Of a stretch of DNA of 64,000 bases, positions 60,430 to 64,000 are shown one piece after another. The DNA is from Daejeonella sp. JGW-45. Its GTDB lineage: Bacteria; Bacteroidota; Bacteroidia; Sphingobacteriales; Sphingobacteriaceae. The stretch is taken from NCBI RefSeq assembly GCF_029360805.1, contig NZ_JARKNC010000010.1, positions 423,287-487,286 on the forward strand. The letters run 5' to 3'. The translations under genes and the position numbers were made by a program. Numbering within the stretch: position 1 is the stretch's first letter; each line of letters begins with the position of its first letter. The notes below the pieces were generated by a model that was not told the origin of the DNA, searched no databases, and saw only the letters and a list, made by a program, of their open reading frames with translations.

Positions 60430-61644
60430 ATGGAAACAAATTACAGTCTGCTCTTCTACCTGAAGAAGCCGAAAAATTACACAACTGGTCCGATCCCGAT
60501 CTATATGAGGATAACTGTTAATGCCCCAGGCAAAGAAATATCAACCGGTCGCGAATGTGAGCCTCACCGCTGGTGCAGCAAATCTAATCGAGAGAGCGGA
60601 AACAAAGAGAGCACCAAATTATTAAACAGCTATCTGGACGAACTGGATAAGAAAGTCGAAGAAGCGCACACCTTGCTCACTAAGGACCGTAAGGAGATCA
60701 CCTCCACAAGCCTTAAAAACAAATTTTTGGGAAAGGAAGAAAAAAAGCCGATGCTGATGGAACTGTTCACCCTTCACAATAAACAAATGGAAGAGCTGAT
60801 CGGAAATGAGTACGAGGATAACACGCTAAAGGGCTACAAAACCACATTCGGGCATCTGACTTCCTATCTGATTGCGAAATACAAAGTGAGTGATATTTGC
60901 ATTGATGCACTGGACTATAATTTTATTAAAGGCTTCGAGCATCATCTGAAAACATTCTTTAGCCTTGCGCCGGTTTCTGCAAAAAAGTATATCAAAAACT
61001 TTAAAAAGGTTGTCAATAACTATTGCATTAAGCCTAAGCTCCTTAAGGAAAATCCTTTCTCTCAATACACCAATAATGCGAAAGCAAAAGAGAGGGAATT
61101 CCTGCACCAGGTACAATTGGATCGGATCGTCAATAAAGAGATCAGGGTGGAACGCATAGATCGCGTGAGAGATATTTTTGTCTTCTGTTGCTATACAGGT
61201 CTCTCGTATGCCGATGTAAAAAAGCTAAAAAGGAGCGAAATCATGATGGGTGTAGATGGCGGTAATTGGGTATTCACCAGCAGAAAAAAAACAGAGACCA
61301 ATTCCAGTATACCACTATTAAAGCCAGCCATCAATATTATCAATAAGTATAAAAAACATCCTTTGTGTTCTGAACATGTACTTCCGGTTTTAAGCAACCA
61401 GAAAATGAACAGCTACCTCAAAGAAATTGCGGATATGTGTGACATAACTCAGAATCTTACTTTTCACCTTTCCAGACATACTTTTGCAACAACGGTAACC
61501 TTGAGCAACGGGGTTCCTATTGAAAGTGTGAGCAAAATGCTTGGGCATTTAGACCTGAAAACCACACAGCATTATGCGAAGGTGGTTAATACTAAGGTCA
61601 GCAACGATATGGAAGCTCTGAAGAAGAAGCTTGCAGTTGCCTGA
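60430..61644 (+). CDS. Site-specific tyrosine recombinase (integrase) of island 2
   Basis: A 404-residue integrase homologous over its whole length to the one at 34926 (shared VLSNQKMNSYLKEIADTC-like block, RHTFATTVTLSNGVPIE, MLGHLDLKTTQHYAK). Catalytic residues are in HLSRHTFATTV (HxxR), MLGHLDLKTTQHY (H and nucleophile Tyr). The N-terminal arm-binding region (METNYSLLFYLKKPKNYTTG on) is the more divergent part, in keeping with the different arm repeats. Directly behind the attachment core and terminator. Confidence 0.94.
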   Translation: METNYSLLFYLKKPKNYTTGPIPIYMRITVNAPGKEISTGRECEPHRWCSKSNRESGNKESTKLLNSYLDELDKKVEEAHTLLTKDRKEITSTSLKNKFLGKEEKKPMLMELFTLHNKQMEELIGNEYEDNTLKGYKTTFGHLTSYLIAKYKVSDICIDALDYNFIKGFEHHLKTFFSLAPVSAKKYIKNFKKVVNNYCIKPKLLKENPFSQYTNNAKAKEREFLHQVQLDRIVNKEIRVERIDRVRDIFVFCCYTGLSYADVKKLKRSEIMMGVDGGNWVFTSRKKTETNSSIPLLKPAINIINKYKKHPLCSEHVLPVLSNQKMNSYLKEIADMCDITQNLTFHLSRHTFATTVTLSNGVPIESVSKMLGHLDLKTTQHYAKVVNTKVSNDMEALKKKLAVA

Positions 61645-61965
61645 TCGTTAAATTACCCTGATTTGTAGAGCTTATTGCCTCCCGGCAATAAGCTCATTTT
61701 GCTTAAAATTAGCCTTGATTTGGAAAAGTAGGTCAGAGCAAAGCAAAAGCAAGGTAAAACAGTCTCTTATTTAGCTATAGGAAAATCTGCCGTTGGCTTT
61801 GTGGTAACCTCGGATAGAATCGAGGAATCCAGCAAAGATGGAAATTCCGATGAAGTTGGCAATTCGTAAGCTACCAGATGCTGTCGGAAGATAAATTGAA
61901 CGAGATAAAACATTTGCAGGTTGGTGGAGGATAATCTCGACCACCCCGTGCCGACAGGAGAGGGG
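61645..61965. other. Intergenic stretch after the island 2 integrase
   Basis: Contains a perfect 12-bp hairpin, GAGCTTATTGCC-TCCC-GGCAATAAGCTC (61668-61695), followed by ATTTTG, probably the integrase terminator. The remaining 270 nt to the AraC gene show no gene I can support; a short minus-strand frame (61767-61982) looks like chance. Confidence 0.6.
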
Positions 61966-62841
61966 TTATATGTGCTTAGCATCGCTATTTTGTTCTTTTT
62001 TAAATTGTTTAGCAGTTTGGCCGAATATCCCTTTAAACATTTTGTTTAAATGGCTTTCATCAGTAAAATTCATCTCATCAGCTATTTGGGATATAGTTAG
62101 ATCACTGAACTTCAGACGGGTTTTTATTAAGTCCAGCTTATACTGTGTAATAAAATCTTTAATTGTACTGCCTGTTTGAAGCTTAAAGTAGCGGCTCAAA
62201 TGATCTGCTGATTTGTTAAAGTGCGTTGCAATGTTTTCAAGCTTAATTAATTCCTTATCATAAATATTTTGCTGAATGTAAGCGGTAATATCATGAACTT
62301 TATTCTTTGGATTTTCTTCTTTGGAGTAAATGATAATATTCCTTTGGATGTTCCTTGCAATAAGGTGAAGGAGTAAAAAAACGATATTTTGTGTAATGAT
62401 ATTTCCAAATGACTGTTCATGCTCTTTCTCCGTCATTAACTGATCTATAAGAACTTCAAATATATTTCTATCCTCGATTGCAATCAGGTTGCCTTTAACA
62501 TTATGATGATTGTGAAATATGTATTCTAATCTTTTAAAGAACTCACTTACGTCCATTTTTTCCTCCAGCCTATTCGCACTTTTAGAGAAAAAGCTTTCCG
62601 TAAAATCAATAATACAAAACTTCGTAGGAGTAGAAATTTCAAAGGTATGTGCATCTTCAGGCGTCAACAGAAATACATCCCCAGTAGAAAATTCGTAGTG
62701 ATTATCATTTATATTATGAACACCAGATCCGTGAAGTACATATATCAATTCAAAGAAATGGTGCTTGTGTAGCCCGGAAGTATTTGAATTAATTTCCTTA
62801 ACAGTTACTTCCACATCCTTATAAAGCTGTATTGATTTCAT
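61966..62841 (-). CDS. AraC-family transcriptional regulator with N-terminal cupin
   Basis: A 291-residue regulator. The N-terminal cupin-like sensor (residues 1-130; HHFFELIYVLHGSGVHNIND, FLLTPEDAHTFEI) is followed by the double helix-turn-helix C-terminal domain (about 190-291) with IATHFNKSADHLSRYFKLQT and ISQIADEMNFTDESHLNKMF, both canonical. It is divergent from the [2Fe-2S]/P-type ATPase genes, sharing a 90-nt promoter gap, so it likely controls them. Confidence 0.92.
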   Translation of the reverse strand: MKSIQLYKDVEVTVKEINSNTSGLHKHHFFELIYVLHGSGVHNINDNHYEFSTGDVFLLTPEDAHTFEISTPTKFCIIDFTESFFSKSANRLEEKMDVSEFFKRLEYIFHNHHNVKGNLIAIEDRNIFEVLIDQLMTEKEHEQSFGNIITQNIVFLLLHLIARNIQRNIIIYSKEENPKNKVHDITAYIQQNIYDKELIKLENIATHFNKSADHLSRYFKLQTGSTIKDFITQYKLDLIKTRLKFSDLTISQIADEMNFTDESHLNKMFKGIFGQTAKQFKKEQNSDAKHI

Positions 62842-62931
62842 CCAATAAACTTACCGAAAAATGCCGAGTTTTTACCTGTAAGATTTGCTTATATAACTTG
62901 ATCTTTGAAATTCAATTGATTGTGAAGAAGC

Positions 62932-63195
62932 ATGGGCAGTATCGAAAACAACAAACATATTTTTTATCAGTGTGACGGGGCTAATTGTAAGAAGAAGAAA
63001 GGTAAAATTTTACAGAATTACTTAAAAAAATATAGGCTTATAGACCGTGTTGATATTGAAAAAATGGATTGTAGTGATAGGTGTAAAAATGCGCCTGTTT
63101 TACACCTGCATCCCGATGACCTGTGGTTTTCGGAAAAGGATTTAGGAAATGTTATTAAAAAATATATTCTATCAAATAATAATAAGGAGTTATGA
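62932..63195 (+). CDS. Thioredoxin-like [2Fe-2S] ferredoxin domain protein (island paralogue)
   Basis: An 87-residue paralogue of the chromosomal protein at 21090: C14 and C19 in CDGANCKKKKGK, then CSDRCKNAPVL for the second pair. Its TGA overlaps the P-type ATPase ATG by 4 bp (ATGA), so the two are made together. It could report metal or redox stress or supply electrons to a partner; the coupling to a metal pump is the only functional hint. Confidence 0.82.
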   Translation: MGSIENNKHIFYQCDGANCKKKKGKILQNYLKKYRLIDRVDIEKMDCSDRCKNAPVLHLHPDDLWFSEKDLGNVIKKYILSNNNKEL

Positions 63196-64000
63196 ATACT
63201 GTGATTTTATCAAAGCCTGACAACGGATTGTCTTTCGGAGCATGGGAAAGACATGGAGCGGCTATCGTTACCGGCTTATGCCTTTTGTTTATTGGCCTTG
63301 CCTGGTGGGCGGGAAAAAATGAAATGAGAGTGTTAGAAATTACACTATATATTTTCGCCTACCTTGTTGGGGGATATCAAAAAGCCAGGGAAGGATTGGA
63401 AACCCTCTTTAAAGAAAAAGATCTAGATGTGGATTTATTAATGGTCGTAGCTGCAATAGGTGCCGCTTCTATTGGCTATTGGATGGATGGCGCTATTCTA
63501 ATTTTCATATTCTCATTAAGTGGGGCTTTGGAAGGATACACAATGGAGAGGACAAATAAAGCTATTCAATCTATTATGAAACTGCTCCCTGAAGAAGCCG
63601 TATTGCTGTTGGGTGGCACAGAGAAAAAGGTAAAAGTAGAAGATCTAAAAAAGGGAGATATTATTGTAGTTCGACCTGGTGATAGGATTGCCGCCGATGG
63701 CGTTATTGTGGATGGCTACTCTGCTATCAATCAGGCTTCCATCACGGGCGAAGCCATACCAGTGGACAAAAAAAAAGATGATGAAGTTTTTTCGGGAACT
63801 ATTAATGGGCAGGGAGCTTTACAAATCGAAGTATCCAAACCAGCTGAAGAGACCATGTTGGCAAAGATTATTCACCTTGTTCAAGAGGCACAGAATGAAA
63901 AACCACCCACACAGCTTTTTGTAGAACGGTTTGAGGGTGTTTATGCCAAAATCGTAGTGGCGGTTGCAATATTACTAATGGTCTTGCCTCCATTCTTAAT
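63192..64000 (+). CDS. Heavy-metal translocating P-type ATPase, N-terminal part
   Basis: The first 269 codons of a P1B-type ATPase; the gene runs past the window edge. Starts directly with membrane helices (no N-terminal CxxC metal-binding domain), then the actuator domain with the phosphatase motif ITGEAIPVD near residue 190 and a fourth helix beginning YAKIVVAVAILLMVLPPF. The Cd/Zn/Co group (CadA/ZntA-like) fits best because of LDVDLLMVVAAIGAA and the missing Cu-type motifs, but the ion-selecting CPx motif is not in view. Coupled to the [2Fe-2S] gene by ATGA. Confidence 0.88.
   Translation, partial: MNTVILSKPDNGLSFGAWERHGAAIVTGLCLLFIGLAWWAGKNEMRVLEITLYIFAYLVGGYQKAREGLETLFKEKDLDVDLLMVVAAIGAASIGYWMDGAILIFIFSLSGALEGYTMERTNKAIQSIMKLLPEEAVLLLGGTEKKVKVEDLKKGDIIVVRPGDRIAADGVIVDGYSAINQASITGEAIPVDKKKDDEVFSGTINGQGALQIEVSKPAEETMLAKIIHLVQEAQNEKPPTQLFVERFEGVYAKIVVAVAILLMVLPPFL

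Larger units (their letters stand above)
60158..64000. mobile_element. Genomic island 2, left end only
   Basis: Same plan as island 1: core, terminator (60206-60237), three arm-type repeats (60282-60328) and a homologous integrase. The visible cargo is an AraC regulator, a [2Fe-2S] protein and a metal P-type ATPase. The right end lies beyond the window. Because the tRNA-adjacent position is held by island 1, island 2 was probably the earlier insertion and island 1 entered the regenerated tRNA site later. Confidence 0.75.

Noticed and set aside
61767-61982. Small minus-strand gene after the island 2 integrase
   Set aside because: Overlaps the end of the AraC gene, has no recognisable domain and no supporting context.

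Overview
The window looks like the chromosome of a Bacteroidota bacterium, most likely family Sphingobacteriaceae (Pedobacter/Mucilaginibacter-like). The evidence is Bacteroidota-type promoters (TTTG, about 21 nt, TAnnTTTG), Bacteroidota-style tyrosine recombinases and MOBP relaxase, the gene content (single-chain ThrA, ferritin, FG-GAP lipoprotein-like protein, C-terminal processing protease) and intergenic palindromic repeats typical of that group. No database search was possible; the taxon is inferred.

Region 1 (1-34448) is ordinary core chromosome: pdxA-DUF177-rpmF-plsX on the minus strand, rsmA, a 2-hydroxyacid dehydrogenase, greA, a HIT protein, ruvC, a membrane flippase-like protein plus glycosyltransferase, a SpoIIE-type phosphatase, rnhB, gcvT, comB-like, mazG-like/dtd/rsgA, an MFS transporter, the threonine operon thrA-thrB-thrC behind a Thr-rich leader peptide and attenuator, ferritin, metH behind a SAM-I riboswitch, a BI-1 family protein, murQ, a CtpA protease, der and era. 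It ends in tRNA-fMet and tRNA-Glu(UUC).

Region 2 (34651-60180) is a complete 25.5-kb integrative mobilizable island in the 3' end of tRNA-Glu. It is bounded by a 23-bp direct repeat (34651-34673 and 60158-60180), carries its integrase at the left end and a relaxase module with an oriT-like hairpin cluster near the right end, and is packed with defence and toxin-antitoxin cargo. (a) abiEi-abiEii-hsdM-hsdS-hsdR are five genes chained by ATGA overlaps, preceded by a palindromic operator and flanked by two copies of a 120-126-bp repeat. (b) A DNA methyltransferase, a sigma-like protein, a small partner protein, an ImmA/IrrE protease, a NurA-like protein and a HerA-like ATPase form one operon. (c) A multiubiquitin-domain protein, an E2-like protein with no cysteine at all and a JAB-E1 fusion follow on the same strand. 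(d) Mobilization genes with radC and small regulators. (e) An XRE gene lacking a normal start codon, and a split-HipA (hipB-hipS-hipT) module with three palindromic operators whose starts are 40 bp apart. (f) A TIR-domain protein coupled to a 63-residue protein.

Region 3 (60158-64000) is the left end of a second, related island sitting in tandem at the same site: attachment core, terminator, arm-type repeats, a homologous integrase, an AraC regulator, and a [2Fe-2S] thioredoxin-like protein translationally coupled to a heavy-metal P-type ATPase that runs off the window. The two islands use the same core site but different arm-repeat sequences.

The best candidates for an undescribed system are the MTase/sigma/ImmA-IrrE/NurA/HerA operon together with the ubiquitin-like operon behind it, and the fusion of an AbiE toxin-antitoxin with a type I restriction-modification operon.
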